Positions 45,495 to 58,100 are shown, counted from the first letter of the stretch. The stretch: DNA of 64,000 nucleotides from Coprinellus micaceus (GCA_951394405.1 OX596337.1:4402001-4466000), one strand, 5' to 3'. The notes: generated by a model not told the origin, from the letters alone. Numbers and translations: made by a program.

Positions 45495-46581
45495 ATGCCT
45501 ATGCTCAAGCGCAAGCCGTCTCAAGAGGTAAGTCCACTCCCGGCTTTCGTCTGGTTTCTCCTGAGCCTAACCTCTCCGCAGACTCCCGCTGCTCACGATG
45601 GCAAGAAACTCAAGCAGATCGCTGACCCCATTTCAAACGTCGAGGTTGTGAACGCCGGCAACGAGTCCCAAGTCGTCAGCACCTCTCCTGGAAAGGAGAA
45701 CGTAAGTACTTTCGCACTTATTCTTTCTGTTGCCAGTGTACTCATTCTGTCTACAGAAAAAGCGCACTTTCAAGACCGGCTTGAAGAAGCTCACCCAGCA
45801 GGTTGGGAGGGCATTCAAGGGCAGGTCGTCTACCAATGTATGCCTTATTCTCGCTTTCACCTTTATTTCGGTACTCACGAACATCCCAGAAAGACGTCCA
45901 GAATGTGGATGCTCCGGAGCCTGCTTCCGAGGTTAAGAGCCAGGTCGCTGAGACGTCTCCCGAGGATCAGGTTGCCAATGAAGAGGATCAAAGCACTCTC
46001 CCAGAGGCTGAGCCGAAGCTCACCCATGCTGAGGTCCAGGCATTGGGTAGGGCCAAGCGAGTGGAGAAGCGCGATGCCCTCAAGCAAGCTGACGAGGACG
46101 CTAAGAAGAGGGCAGCTGAGGAGGTCAAGAAGCGGGAGGCTGAAGAGGTTGCAAGGAAGGAGGCTGAAGAGGTTGCGAGGAGGGAGGCTGAGGAGTTGGA
46201 GGCGATCCTCGAGGCTGCGGCCAAGACTGCGAAAGAGGCTGGTGCTCCATGGACTCGCGAGACTAACGGTGGGGGAGTATCTTTGGCCACTGGTATCGTC
46301 CTTGAGGCCGAGGTCGAGTGTTCCGTTGGCACCAGCTCGGTTGCCGGCGGCGCTTGCTCGGATGACTCGCTCTCGAGTTCCGCGAAGGTATGTTTTCGTT
46401 TGAGTGTTACTTCAGTGGGGAATTGTTGCTGAGGCTTCTTCAGGAACCCAAGATTTACGAGCCTGTTGAAGGGTTGTCCGGGGGTGATACCGAGAGGGAA
46501 TCCATTTCCAAGCTCGTCCCTGCCAAGTGGATTACCGAGGCCGAGTACGCCCCCGATGACGAAGAGTCCGACTCCGACTAG
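45495..46581 (+). CDS. Small charged family protein B with coiled-coil repeats
   Basis: Five exons keep phase: 45495-45527, 45582-45701, 45757-45837, 45890-46387 and 46444-46581, for 289 aa. The N-terminus MPMLKRKPSQE and KKLKQIADP resemble protein A. A basic stretch (KKRTFKTGLKKLTQQVGR) follows, then an acidic linker. A highly charged helical region is made of repeated EEVARKEAEEVARREAEELE units, probably a coiled coil. The C-terminus is acidic (DDEESDSD). Three possible features of nuclear proteins are present (basic patches, coiled coil, acidic tail), but no known domain is. It is the best-preserved member of the group, and all splice sites are GT-AG with introns of 52-56 nt. Confidence 0.75.
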
Positions 46582-49127
46582 AGGCTCTTCCATCCCTGCT
46601 CCACCTCACTTGGTGCAGTTATTCGCCCTTTTGGCTCTTCTCATATCTGTATCGTTATCTGTACTGTGTACCCTTCATGTTTCCCACTTTTCACTTCATA
46701 TACGTAGCCCGGACATTTATGCGATCTAGTTCTCCCGTCGTCTCTGCGTATACTACTCCGAATACTATAATTTTAATTCCGTTACTTTTTTTCCGTACCT
46801 CAAGTTTTCGGGGTGGTTGACTCACCTAACCCTCTCGTATAGTCAATGACGAGTTTCAGGCCTTAATCAATTGTACGGCCCATGGAATATCAGGCGCTGC
46901 CAGGTTCTGGTTTTGTTAGGAAGCCACCCGAGAAGTACGTATTAGAGCGTCGGGTATTTAGCCGTGTCAAATATGCGGCGTCTCCTGGGATAGAGAGGAG
47001 GGAGTTCAATCTCGCCCTACCCTGCACACCTCTATCAGTCGAGCCCCGCCGCGTCGCCTCGGTCAATGAGGAGAGTTATTTACAGAACAGGACTGTGGAA
47101 GACTGCCGTACTTATATAAAATGAGCTATCAATATTTTTGTAGCTATTTCTCTCTAACTGTGTTCTTTCTCGTTCCCAAGACCTCGCTTTGCCTAAGAAA
47201 GCTGGGCGCACAGGCGGGCGTCTATTCTGGTCACCCCGGCCGTCTCCCGGCTATTGAGGAGACCGGTGTTAGGACCAGAGACCGTTGACAAACAATCCGA
47301 CGTTCACGTTGCGTGTCGTCGGTCCCGACATCTCCCAAGTTTTCACTGAACCCTCAATCCTGACCCCCTGAGCGCGGCGCTTCCGACCTGCTGTGGTTTC
47401 CTCAAATGCAGATGTCGACTCGCATCGTTGGGTTGCCCAGAGCTATCCCTTACTTTGATCTGCACTATATTCCCCTCGACCCCGCCGGAGAATCACTAGT
47501 GCTAACAATCCCTCAAACAGGACAAACCCCTTCAACGGAAAGTCTCAAGCCGGTATCCGGCTCCACGATTTTCGACAACTTTTGCATTGACAGCAGAGCG
47601 CTGGAGGCGACCCGCGAGGGCTGTTTAGTCTAGTGGTATGTCTCGTCGTCTTAGGTCTGAGTCACCACCCAGAACCATTCAACGTCCGGATATCTGACCC
47701 ACCAGTTCTGCTAGGCCTCCGACCCAGATATGCACCCCCTTTTCCGTGTACCAACCACTAGACTTGGGCTTTATCAACCTGGCATCTCACGTCACATCCC
47801 TTGCAGCTTTCTCCCACTACAGAATGGACGAGTGGGATCATCCTGGGATGCATCCGAGGGCTCGCCAAGGTCACCTTCGGTCTGGTCTCTATTCTCTTTC
47901 CAGTCCTTTCTCTCTGGGCCCTATCTCCTTCGCCGCAACGGTCAAACCAAGAACTAGGATTGAAGACCGAGGGACCCCGGTTATTCATCCATTGGCTGAC
48001 CGCCTGTACGCTGCCCAGTGCCCATCTTTTTCACCATACATAAGTTTACATTCGGGGGGTCACAACATCTCATTTTGAGATCATGTTGAACCCGGGAAAT
48101 TGACGTGCATTAGGTGGGAAGATGAACACCGAGTGGGAACTGTTGCCCTCTCTCTGGATCCGCTGGAACCCTGCTCAGCTCCTCTCGGCATGCACCCGTG
48201 TGGATGTACCTGGCCGAGCCACGCCCTGAGGTTTCAATTGGCGCGTACCTTTGTTCCTATTTCAGGTCGCAGACATGCTCACCATTCTTCTCTGGCTCAC
48301 CGATCTGGCTCACCGACCACATATGGCCGCCGTCGGTCGCGCGGGACTAGTGGGATCGTAACGATAGCTGTTCCGCCAGTTTACGTTCGATCTACTGAAC
48401 GCCCAGCGTTCTACTTTGATGAGCCTACAAGATAGAGCGCTCTGTTCTCTACGGCACCAATATCCCCTCTCCTGCGCTCCTCGATTTCGACACACAACGT
48501 TCTGCCACCCTTCGAACGTATCCTCAAGCCTCCACCTCCGTCTACCTCCTGGTCCCCTCACACCTCGTTCCACCGAGCTAAAGGACAGTCGATTTATAAT
48601 CCCAATGCAATCTCTCAGCACCCCAATTTCCGATGGCTTCTTACTTTGTGTCGGAAGTGATTTGGGCGTTGCCTTCAGGCGTCGAAGCAGAGGTAACTAT
48701 CGTCCCATCGACGATCAAACCATTACTTGCTGCTCGCTTCCCCCTAGCCTTCTCAGTATTGCTCCCCGCGACGTCTGCTGCTCCTGCTCCACCCATCTCC
48801 CTGATCGGTACCAGACCTTGGATCTACCCCAAAGTCTATCATGAGATATCCCGTCTGTCCCGTTCCTGAGAGAGCGTCAAATCTTCCATCTCAAGGTTCG
48901 GAAGAGGTGAAACGAACCCAAATTGTTGGTGCTGCATCTGGGGCTCCCTCTGGCTCACCGAAATAAGGCACAGCACGATATGATACCCTAGAAAGAGGTG
49001 TACAAGAGATTATCCACATGGATTACAACGTAGTAAACATGAATCCGGTCAACGGCAATAGAAAAAGGCAGAGTCGGTGAGGCCGTAACATTTTGCTTTA
49101 CGCTCAGCTTAGGCTTACAAAATCCAT
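46582..49127. other. 2.5-kb gap without a supported gene
   Basis: A likely 3' UTR of gene B reaches about 46760. Frames at 46882-47124 and 48416-48844 are short and show no domain or exon partners. Nothing else is recognised. Confidence 0.45.
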
Positions 49128-49706
49128 CTAGCCGGACTTCGCCTCACTCGTTGTTGATCCCCAGATCATCTTCACGGTAAAGCTGATGGTCCCGGCGCGA
49201 ATCATACTGAGCAACTGGTCCTCCATGGTCCCGCAGTTCTATACAAGTGTGAGCATGAACTCTGTTACGGGGCTAAATCCTCACGAAAACTCACATTGGC
49301 ATTATAATCGGCCGTAGAAACGTCGCTAGTGTAGTCGGGGTCTGGTTCGATCTCCAGCTCTGCCTCCTTGCTGGTTTGGGTCTGTTCGGTGGTGTCGCCT
49401 TGATCGTTCTGGGAAGGTGACCCCTGTCTTTTCTCAGCGAATCGACTAAGTAGGAGGGGCTGGCGTTCCGCACCTCTATAATATCACCATCGCAGTCCTG
49501 GGAGATCTTCTCATGGCGCTCTTCCCCAGGTAGGGTCCCCTCCACAACATCAGCAAGTTCCGGTGAATCAGGGGCAGACTGCCGGAGCTTCTTCCCGTAG
49601 CGATGAGTGGTAGCCTATCAGACATATCCGATGAATGACGGGAACGATGCAGCTTTCTGTAGAGACATACCTCCCCCTCAGAGTGTCTGCGCTTGTGCAT
49701 GGACAT
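49128..49706 (-). CDS. Small charged family protein E
   Basis: Four minus-strand exons keep phase: 49671-49706, 49474-49614, 49295-49432 and 49128-49238, giving 141 aa. The second intron (49433-49473) would be only 41 nt, which is short. Exon 1 (MSMHKRRHSEGE) and the start of exon 2 (THRYGKKLRQSAP) align with proteins A and B (KKLRPIAEP, KKLKQIADP), and exon 1 ends with the same phase and a glutamate. The middle is acidic (EAELEIEPDPDYTSD), and the end (MEDQLLSMIRAGTISFTVKM) is more hydrophobic. It is a third member of the local orphan family, in opposite orientation. The function is unknown. Confidence 0.65.
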
Positions 49707-51197
49707 CGGTTGAAGATCGGGTATGAGTCAAGCTCGCGGTGCTGTTCCAGTAGTCAACAAGGGTTAAGGGTAGATGAGCCTAGCTTTTGTATTTATCCCT
49801 ATTGTTCTATCCTAATGGCCTCACAATGGAAGGTGCGACGCTACATACAAGCGTTGGCACCCTTCCTGGCACACACACCGTCTCAGAGACACTTTGATAA
49901 GTGACTTTCAGACCCCAAAACCAAGCGAAATAACGCAATCTCTTCTTTGTTTCACTTAGGCGAGAGGCCACAATTCGTTACACACACTCTAAGCTGATTC
50001 ATCACTCAAATTTCAACAGCCCTCCCTTTGCAACGCTGGATGGTGGCGGATGGTCGGGCTGACAAAGCTGTGGTCAGGGGGTCCAATGGACTGTGTGGAC
50101 TGCGTGTGTTGTACGTGTGGCTTGCACGAGTAACTGCTTATAATGGCGTCTTCATTTGAGTACACCCCACCCCCTTCACGACCATAGCTACTGTAGCTCC
50201 AATCACCAATGGCCCCCCATGGCTCCGAGTCAAGTCCCACTGGCGCTTAGATTAAACCCAAAAGGGGAACTCGCACAAACACCGGTATCAATCCCGTAGT
50301 TGAACTGGTTCGCTCGCGATACCATATGGTGGAACGTCGCGGAGTGGCAACCCAATGCGAATGCGAGCGGAGGTAAATCAATCCGGCGTCTGGATATAGG
50401 GAGGGTGTGGAACGGTGACGGGGGTATCCATAAGTTCGTTGGAAATAGTGGCTCAATCGTCGGTCTTGCACTTGGGTTGCTCTCTGCGATTTCCAAGGCT
50501 GGGGAGGTTCCTAACATTCAGCCCGCCTGGGCACAGACATACCCTCTAAGCCTTAGAGCGGTGGATACGGGACTGTGTTTGATCCCCGGGGGCAAGAATT
50601 GCCCCGCCTTTCTCGGAGCCTGTGACATCAGACGATCGCCCCTATTTTGGGTGCGAGACGACGAATATCAGAGACTTGTGCCCGTACCAACTTCATGAAC
50701 CCCAGCGAAGTCGCGCTTCCAATCCACCCGGAAAGATAAACCCAATGATGGGTATTGTTGAGGGACGACGAGCATCCGAGGCCACCAACATCTGTGCCAA
50801 CCACGGAAAATGGCGACACAGACCGCCCGATGCGGGGGCATTTATAGCTCATGTATCCCATGGTCAATCAACTAGGATGGTCAAATTATTTTAATCAAAA
50901 GTTTCTAGGGAGCCTAGGTAACGAGACAATGGATGACCAAAGCCACAGGGTTACGGGTTTCGACAATGAAGCGCGCCATCAACGCGCCGAACTTCTGGCA
51001 CTGGGCACTCCCAGAGCTCCGGACTGCCCAGATTCATTGACTTCCTAATTGGTACGCGCCCTCGATTGTTGAGCGCGATTGTTGAACACCTCGTGTACAG
51101 AGATATGGTATAAAACCTCAATCGTATCCAGGCCCTTTTTTTCTCCCTCCTCCCACCATCTCATTACTGTTCACCGTCACGAGCCCCCCGAGTAATA
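49707..51197. other. Spacer between divergent genes E and C
   Basis: No coding region is supported. It should hold the promoters of both neighbours. A motif block before gene C is listed separately; a comparable block was not seen before gene E. Confidence 0.5.
51061..51117 (+). promoter_or_regulatory. Conserved upstream motif and TATA box, gene at 51198
   Basis: CTCGATTGTTGAGCGCGATT and GTTGAACACCTCGTGTAC parallel the motifs before genes A and B. They are followed by TATGGTATAAAACC at about 51104-51117, a good TATA candidate 80-90 bp before the ATG. Confidence 0.55.
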
Positions 51198-52387
51198 ATG
51201 TCCTTCTCAGACATGACTCCTTATGAGCTCGAGCTCGATGAACTGGAGCGCACCGTCCCACACGTAAGTATTTACTTAACAATGACTAGTTGAGTCTGCG
51301 TTACTGAACCGTGTTTTGCTTAGGCTCCAGCCCGCTTCTCTCTCGCGGAGTTCAGGACGGGCATTGCCTATCTTTCCTCTACTGCACCACCTTCCGATCT
51401 CGTTTCTGCCGAGTCCGTAGAGGACAAGGAGAACTCACCTATTCGAACCCCAGATATCGCGAGATACACCATCGACTACGCCGACAAGTGCTGCGACTTC
51501 GTCCCTCCCCTCGCCGTCTCAACCCCAGTCAGGGCTAGCGACAAGGCAGTCGCACCTTTCCTCGAGGCTGCAAAGAAATCCACCACTATTCTCACTAGGA
51601 AAGCCGCCCTGAAGGCGCAGACACAGGACAAGCGACAGGGAAAGAAAGTCAAGCGGGTCAAGCGGGCGGATGAGTGTAAGATGACGGGGAGGGTCCTTGC
51701 AAAGGCGCCAGCTCCAGTCATCGTTCACAAGCTCAGAGGCGACGAGCCCAACTACGAGAAGGTGCTGCAGGTATGTCGAGCTCCTCTTGGTGACTTTTAC
51801 CTTTTACTCAATGCATATTGTACAGGACGACCTCGCTAGTCCCCACGAAGCTCATACCGTTGAGGTTCCCAGCTGGGTTGGAAAGAGCTACAACCCTGAG
51901 ATCGCCGACATGGGCGATGGCGAGGTGGCTCAGAACGCAGCCTTGGTAAAGAAGCTTCACAAGTCCGGTGATGAGTACTCCGATGTGAAGGGGATTCTCA
52001 TCCCGATCGAGGGGGTCAAGTATCACCGCGATGTCTGTGCCCTGAAGGACCTCAAGCCCAAGGTAAATATTTAACGTTCACTACCTATCACCTCCAGATT
52101 CTAACTCGATTCTGCAGGGCTGCGACGAAAGGTTCACGAAGTTCTCGAAGGCCGACTTCCACGGCCCTGCTTACTATGGCGCCTACTTCGAGGAGCCCGA
52201 GGGTACCGATGACCCTGTTGTCCAAGACAAGAAGATCCCCAAGAAAGTCCCCAAGGACGTGAAGAACTTAAATGACAAGAAAGTCAAGGAGCCGAAGGCG
52301 CCCACGAACCTTGGACCTACTTTGGACCGCGATGGCGTCCCGACATACTGCGTCTCCGCCCCCTTCGCCATTAGATATATCTTGTAA
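51198..52387 (+). CDS. Uncharacterised charged protein C
   Basis: Four exons: 51198-51263, 51324-51770, 51826-52062 and 52118-52387, phase-consistent, 339 aa. The protein is hydrophilic, with a basic cluster (QDKRQGKKVKRVKRADECK) that could be a nuclear localisation signal and a lysine-rich segment near the end (DKKIPKKVPKDVKNLNDKKV). It has no membrane segment or recognised domain. Its promoter region shares a motif with genes A and B, although its protein sequence does not resemble them, apart from general charge and a VEDKEN stretch like their KEKEN. It may be co-regulated with them; that is inference. Confidence 0.72.
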
Positions 52388-52877
52388 TTGCTAGCCTATG
52401 TTCTGGCCTGCATTCCCATTCCCCATTTTACCGTTCACTTCTCGCATTATCGTCCTATGTTTTACTCACTTATGCTCCGTCCCATGTCTGTGTATCTTAG
52501 GGTCAATACTCATTTGTTTAATGCCCAATAGCCGTTCGAGGGACGAATGAGATCGCAAGCAAACGCAGATGTATATTGCAGGAAGGTTGTGATAAGCCGA
52601 GAACATGGCTTAGGGAGGCCGCCATTAAGTCACCGAAGCGAAATGGTAATGTGTAAACGTCGAAAAAACGGTTGGAGGACCGGGTACCATCAATAACACG
52701 ACTATACGTAGCGGTATATCCAAGGCTAGCAGAAGGGGAAGAGGGTAAAGAGAAGCTATATGAGACTCATTAGAAGTACAAGCAACAAAGGGACGGGAGA
52801 ACGGGAGACGAGGAAAACCAGAAGCACCCGCATTTCTTGCATATATAAATTGGGGGATCGGATCGAGGGCACCTGCC

Positions 52878-54303
52878 TCAGAGGTTGGCTACTTGGTCCT
52901 CGCACCACTGCCAGATTTGTTCGGCCAGCCGCTTGTCGTGTGCCAGGAGACTAGGGTGCTCCGCATGACGAGCCCAAGGCCTCATCCACTACGTGCTGTC
53001 AGCGAATTAGGTTAACCTCCAGGCGGACAAGTGACGTGCCTTTCCGTTAAGCTTAGCTCCATCTTCCATCGTCCCGGCGTAAAGCTGAGTCAACGCCCCA
53101 AGAGGTACGGGATACAGCATGGTGGCTTTCTGTGACCGACAACTTGAACGTGAGTAATGGCGATGGGTAGTGCATAATAGACGAAGGTTCACTGACCAGG
53201 AGCGTTGCTTGCCAGCTGGGGATATACCGACTAAGTTCCGAATTGAGATTGCCCGGGTTGACGGCAATGGAAGAGATACCCAAGTTGCCGTACCGTTCTG
53301 AGAACTCGTTCGAAACCAGGACGTTTCCCTGAGCCGAGGGAGTATCACTCAGGGGGGTATAATTACGAGCACTCACGGACTACGTACCAGCTTGCTTTGG
53401 CTATAGAGGTCTGCAGGAGAGTACTTGCGACGCTTGGCGCTATCCTTCAAAGCATTGAAATCGATTGATCCCAGGAAGGACGCAGAGGAGGAGGTGGTCA
53501 CTACTCGACTTGTCCCGTCGGGACTGGACCTCGCGCCTTTGGTGAGTGCTGGGATGAGGAGCTTGGTGAAGTAGAAATGTCCTACGAGCGAGCGAGCATA
53601 TGGATCGATACCGTGAGCAAGCATATGTTGCGGTGGGGAGAGGGGGGAGGTACGCACCGAGAACATTGGTACCAAACTGGAGATCGTAGTCTTGAGAAGT
53701 CAAATCCTTCACTGGTGGACGCATAACCCCTCTGGCGTAAGAGAGGCTGAGTAAAAGGTCGGACAGTATGAGAAGGGATAGGCTTACGCATTGTTGAACA
53801 GAATATGGAGGTTCTCCTCTTTGCTGTAAAGTCGAGCAAGATCAGTGACTGTCTCCGGATACCAAAACATCAAGGCGTACCTCAAAAATTCCTCCGCCGA
53901 TGCCTTGACCGAGTTGAGGTCCCCAAGGTCGAGCTTGTGAAATATCGCCTCCTTCCCAGTCTCCTTCCTCAATTCATCGATTGCCGCCTGCGCCTTGGAT
54001 TTGTCACGCGAAGCTAGATATACCTTCGCGTTGTGTACCAGGAGTGCCTAGAGCGGCGGATATTGGTCAGGAAAGAGTAGAAACGGCGAGGCTTGAGACT
54101 GACCCTGGCGGTCTCCTTTCCGACACCTAAATAGCCCAAGGAGTGTCAGTGTCGCGGGACAAAATGGCATTCGAAGACTGGTACTCACCGGTATTGGCTC
54201 CAGTTACAATAACAACCTTACCCTCCAAGTCGGGGATGTCATCCACTTTGAACGTCGGCTTTGGGGGGAAAGCGTCCTTCATCACGGAGAGAAAGCTACC
54301 CAT
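52878..54303 (-). CDS. Short-chain dehydrogenase/reductase, copy 1
   Basis: Nine minus-strand exons (54189-54303, 54104-54126, 53881-54047, 53788-53823, 53658-53731, 53388-53581, 53197-53328, 53040-53129, 52878-52988) give 313 aa. The classical SDR fold is clear: the NAD(P)-binding motif TGANTGVGKETA, the LFNNAGV motif, serines in TSSSASFLG, and the catalytic YSQSK. The layout resembles fungal retinol-dehydrogenase-like (RDH11/12-type) SDRs; substrate unknown. The penultimate intron begins with GC (GCACGT) where copy 2 has GT, so it is a GC-AG intron or a weakened site. An adjoining paralogue, copy 2, has identical exon lengths. Confidence 0.88.
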
Positions 54304-55651
54304 CTTAGTGGGTTGGTGGTTGGGAGAGTAGTGACGAACGGGAGACGACGAAGGACAACTTCGAATTCGACTGACCCCCCTCACCTGCGAATTATACGAC
54401 GTAAACTGATCTCGGCGAGGGGTGACGACTCTTCGCGGCACCAATCGCCTTTCGTCGACGTTAGGGAGCCGACATCGGCAAGTCCTGTCAATACATTCCT
54501 CAATTCCAGGGAGAAGTACGGCCAGAGTGACGAGCGTCCCGCAGTTCGCGTAAGCGCAGGCAGGTCAAGGCTCTCCGATAACTTGGTCGGATGTTTCGCT
54601 GTGACACCATGAGATAGTCTTGACTGCCACTCCCGGGACTGTTCTACTGGGGGAAGGAGAAAGGTCGAGCTATTCGTTCAAGATTTGCCTTGACTCGCTG
54701 GCATAGATCGAAGCAACCAGGTTGGAGATTCCACGAGCGAGAGGAGGCCTTTAATCTCGCAGAGTTTTAACGGGCATGCAGCGAGAGGTGAAACCTCTGG
54801 CGCTCGCAAAGGGGAGTAGTAGGGTATTCGAGTCTGACATTGGCGCCGTGCCGGTGGTCCACGCGTTGCGTTTGGCTGCGTCGTCTGAAATGTTTGTTGA
54901 TCGGCAATCCGGCCAAGCTTCTGTACCCGCTTCGCCTCCTCTCTAACGCCTAGTCTCAGTCCACCTGCTTCGGAGAACCTGCCAGGTTGGTTCGATCGTG
55001 GGTTCCTCTGTGGTGTCGATGGTATGCGTTCCCAGTCGTCGAAGCGGTCGACGCGTCCGGGTCATCGCAGAACTCACGTTCATCGTTCACCTCCGCTATC
55101 TGGCGCCCACATATATCATGAGCGAAATGCCAATGAACTCAAGCCCCAAGCCCCGCCTCGGCCAGGCGAACCACGCGAGTTCCGGCATGACACACTCCAG
55201 GCAGCCCTAGACCGTGGCATAGCGGAGACCGTTGGTGCAAGTGTTGGACACATGTTAGCCCAGGTTCCCGTCGTTTGAGATTGCTCGGTCTTGCACGTTT
55301 CTCAAGCCGGAGGGGAGTGGTCAAGGATAATCCTCATCATTATGGAATCCCCGCAACACAGGACTGGGTGTCACCGGTACAGAGGACATGACAATACTAT
55401 ACGTAGCAATGTATCCAACGCTGAGAAGATAACACGAAGCCAAGGAGTACGTGCGATTAATGTATAGGTAGGTGTGGTATATGTTACATGGTAGAAGCAT
55501 GAGAGAAAGAGGAAGGGAGGGACTAAGGTACGGAAAATCGTGGTACCGAGTTCATCAACGCACCCAAGACAATGTGTCTCGGGCGACGGTCGTGCATTCC
55601 GTACAGCTATAGCTCTACATTTAATTGTGACTAGAACCGAAGGTGCCTGGC
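54304..55651. other. Spacer between the two SDR genes
   Basis: This is the upstream region of SDR copy 1, homologous to that of copy 2 (57076-58080): GGCGCCGTGCCG, TTTGGCTGCGTCG and TTGTTGATCGGCA words occur in the same order. It is followed by the 3' flank of copy 2. No gene is seen. Confidence 0.6.
55341..55363 (+). pseudogene. Relic of the glycosyltransferase 5' region
   Basis: TTATGGAATCCCCGCAACAC matches the region at 58078 (TTATGGCATCCTCGCAGCAC) that leads into the glycosyltransferase gene, and then stops abruptly. It marks the edge of the segmental duplication. It encodes nothing. Confidence 0.6.
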
Positions 55652-58100
55652 TCAGAGATTCGCTACTTGGTCCTCGCACCACTGCCAGACTTGTTCAGCC
55701 AGTCGCTTGTCGTGAGCGAGGGGGTTAGGATGTTCCGCATGGCGAGCCCAAGGCCTCATCCACTACATGTTATTAGTGGACTGAGTTGACCTAGAGATGC
55801 ATGCGTAACGTACCTTTCCGTTGAGCTGAGCTCCATCCTCCATCGTCCCAGCGTAGAGCTGTGTTAATGCGCCGAGAGGTACGGGGTACAGCAGGGTACT
55901 TTTCTGCAATTTATCAGCGTTAGCGTCACCAACGATTTAGACTTGACCGACAAGGATTCACTAACCAGAAGCGTTGCTTGCCAGCCAGGCATGTGGCGTG
56001 ACAGCTCAGAACTGAGGTTCCCCGGGTTGAGGGCAATGGAAGAAATACCCAAGTTACCGTACCGTTCCGCGAACTCATTCGAGACCAGGACGTTGCCCTA
56101 TGACGAGCCAGGATCAGCCGAGAGTCCAGTCGCGGAAGGTCACTAATTACGCACCAGCTTGCTTTGGTTGTAGAGGGTTGTGGGATGGTACTTACGACGC
56201 TTGGCGCTATCCTTCAGGGCATTAAAGTCGATAGACCCCATGAAGGACGCAGAGGAGGAGGTGTTCACTACTCGACTTGTCCCATCGGGGCTTGACTTCG
56301 CGCCTTTGGTAAGCGCTGGGATGAGGAGCTTTGTGAAGTAGAAGTGACCTAAGAGTGAGTGGGTAAGTAAGGTACCGGAGTGAGTCAACAGGAACTGTCG
56401 ACGGTTGGGCTGAGGGGTGCGTTACGTACCAAGGACATTCGTGCCAAACTGGAGGTCGTAGCCTTGGGTCGTCAGGTCCTCCACTGGCGGAGTCATAACC
56501 CCTCTGGTGTGATAGGGGATGAGTACATATTGAACCGTACGACGACGGATGGGCGTACGCATTGTTGAATAGGATATGAAGGTTCTCCTCCTTGCTGTAA
56601 AGTCCAGGAGAGTCAGCGACGGTCTCTGAGGACCAAACATCAAGGCGTACCTCAAAAACTCCTCCGCCGATGCCTTGACCGAGTTAAGGTCCCCAAGGTC
56701 GAGCTTAAGGAATATCGCCTCCTTCCCAGTCTCCTTCCTCAATTCATCGATTGCCGCCTGAGCCTTAGATTGGTCACGCGAGGCGAGGTATACTTTTGCG
56801 TTGTGAACGAGGAGCGCCTAGAACGGAGTCGGGTATCGGTCAGGAAGGGTGAGAACGGCGAAGCTTGAGACTGACCCTGGCAGTCTCCTTTCCAACGCCT
56901 ATGTAGCCCCAGGAGTGTCAGTGAATGGGGAAACGATGATATTTGAAGTCTGGTGCTCACCGGTGTTTGCCCCTGTCACGATAACAACCTTTCCCTTCAA
57001 GTCGGGGATGTCGTTCACGTTGAACGTCGGCTTTGGGGGGAAAGCCTCCATCATCACAGAGAGAAAACTACCCATCGTAGCGATTTGTGAGTTGGAGGAG
57101 TATATGGGGGGTGAGACACTACAGAAAGCGGTCGCAAGTTCGATTGACGTCCATACGCCTACGATTTATATGACGTGCGCCGATCTCGGCGAGGGTGACG
57201 ATTCGTCGCGGCATTCGTTCGGAAGCTGACCTGATCGGCGCGTCGTGTCGATCCCCCTTTCGATTTCAGGGAGCCCGGAGAACCACGGCCAGGGCGGGCT
57301 TCCAGCGCTTCGCGTAAGCGCAGTGAGGTTACGCCTGTCCAATCATCTGGTAGGGTATTTTTGCGATACCACGAGACTGTCTCGCTGAAAGAAACATGAT
57401 ACTTCGCTGCAGACTCCCCGAGGTTCGCCTTGAATGTTGCAAGAGGCATAGGAGGTCATGAAAATCTCGTGGAGTGGGAAAGGGCACGCAGGAACGGGGA
57501 AGGCTTTTGGTCAATGCCAAGGAAATTGTGTCTTACTTTGGTCTGGCGCCGTGCCGAACGCCTGCGCGGCGCCGGCGTGTTTGGCTGCGTCGCCTGGAAT
57601 GTTGTTGATCGGCAGTCCAACCACACCTCTTTGACCGAATCGACCACCATTAGGCGCTCAGCGCGCTTCGCCTCGCCTCTAACGATCCTCCGTCTCGGCA
57701 CACCTAATTCGGTGAATCTGTCAATGTGGCCCCTCTACGACGTCGACGTTACGTGTTCGCGAACTGTCGGAGTGGTCGACGCGTCCGAGACCCCAGATTC
57801 GACAGGAAAGGTCATCGCGGGACACTCATTCGCCGTTCGTCTTCGATAGTTGGTGACTTCCAACGAATGGAGCCTGCCAAGGAAGAACCAAGCACACCCA
57901 GGCGCACTACACAAGCTCCTGCATGGCGCGGTCGAGGCAGCTCCAGAAGATGGACAACCGAATACCACTGAGGTGTGTTGAGCATGGGTTCGCCCAGGTT
58001 CCCGTCATTTAACGAGTAGGTTGCTAGGCCTTGCACCTTTCCTAAGTCGAAGGGGAGTGGTCAAGGATAATCCTCATATTATGGCATCCTCGCAGCACCT
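55370..58100. repeat. Tandem segmental duplication, unit 2
   Basis: The head-to-tail partner of 52680-55363. It continues without a break into the intact glycosyltransferase gene, so this unit has the complete right border and unit 1 is truncated there. Confidence 0.8.
55652..57075 (-). CDS. Short-chain dehydrogenase/reductase, copy 2
   Basis: Nine exons with exactly the lengths of copy 1: 56961-57075, 56876-56898, 56651-56817, 56559-56594, 56430-56503, 56155-56348, 55966-56097, 55814-55903, 55652-55762 (313 aa). The same SDR motifs are present: the TGANTG nucleotide-binding loop, NNAGVM, the serine-rich TSSSASFMG, and a YNQSK active site (tyrosine and lysine kept). All introns have GT-AG ends. 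Intron lengths and sequence differ from copy 1, while coding parts are close, which indicates selection on both genes. The reaction is expected to be NAD(P)(H)-dependent oxidoreduction of an alcohol or carbonyl; the substrate is not known. Confidence 0.88.

Larger units (their letters stand above)
52680..55363. repeat. Tandem segmental duplication, unit 1
   Basis: This unit and 55370-58100 are homologous over their whole length: a shared 3' stretch (ACTATACGTAGC...GTATATCCAA versus ACTATACGTAGCAATGTATCC), the SDR gene, and the upstream region including GTGGTCAAGGATAATCCTCAT. The join lies near 55365. Divergence is greater in the non-coding parts than in the exons. Confidence 0.8.
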
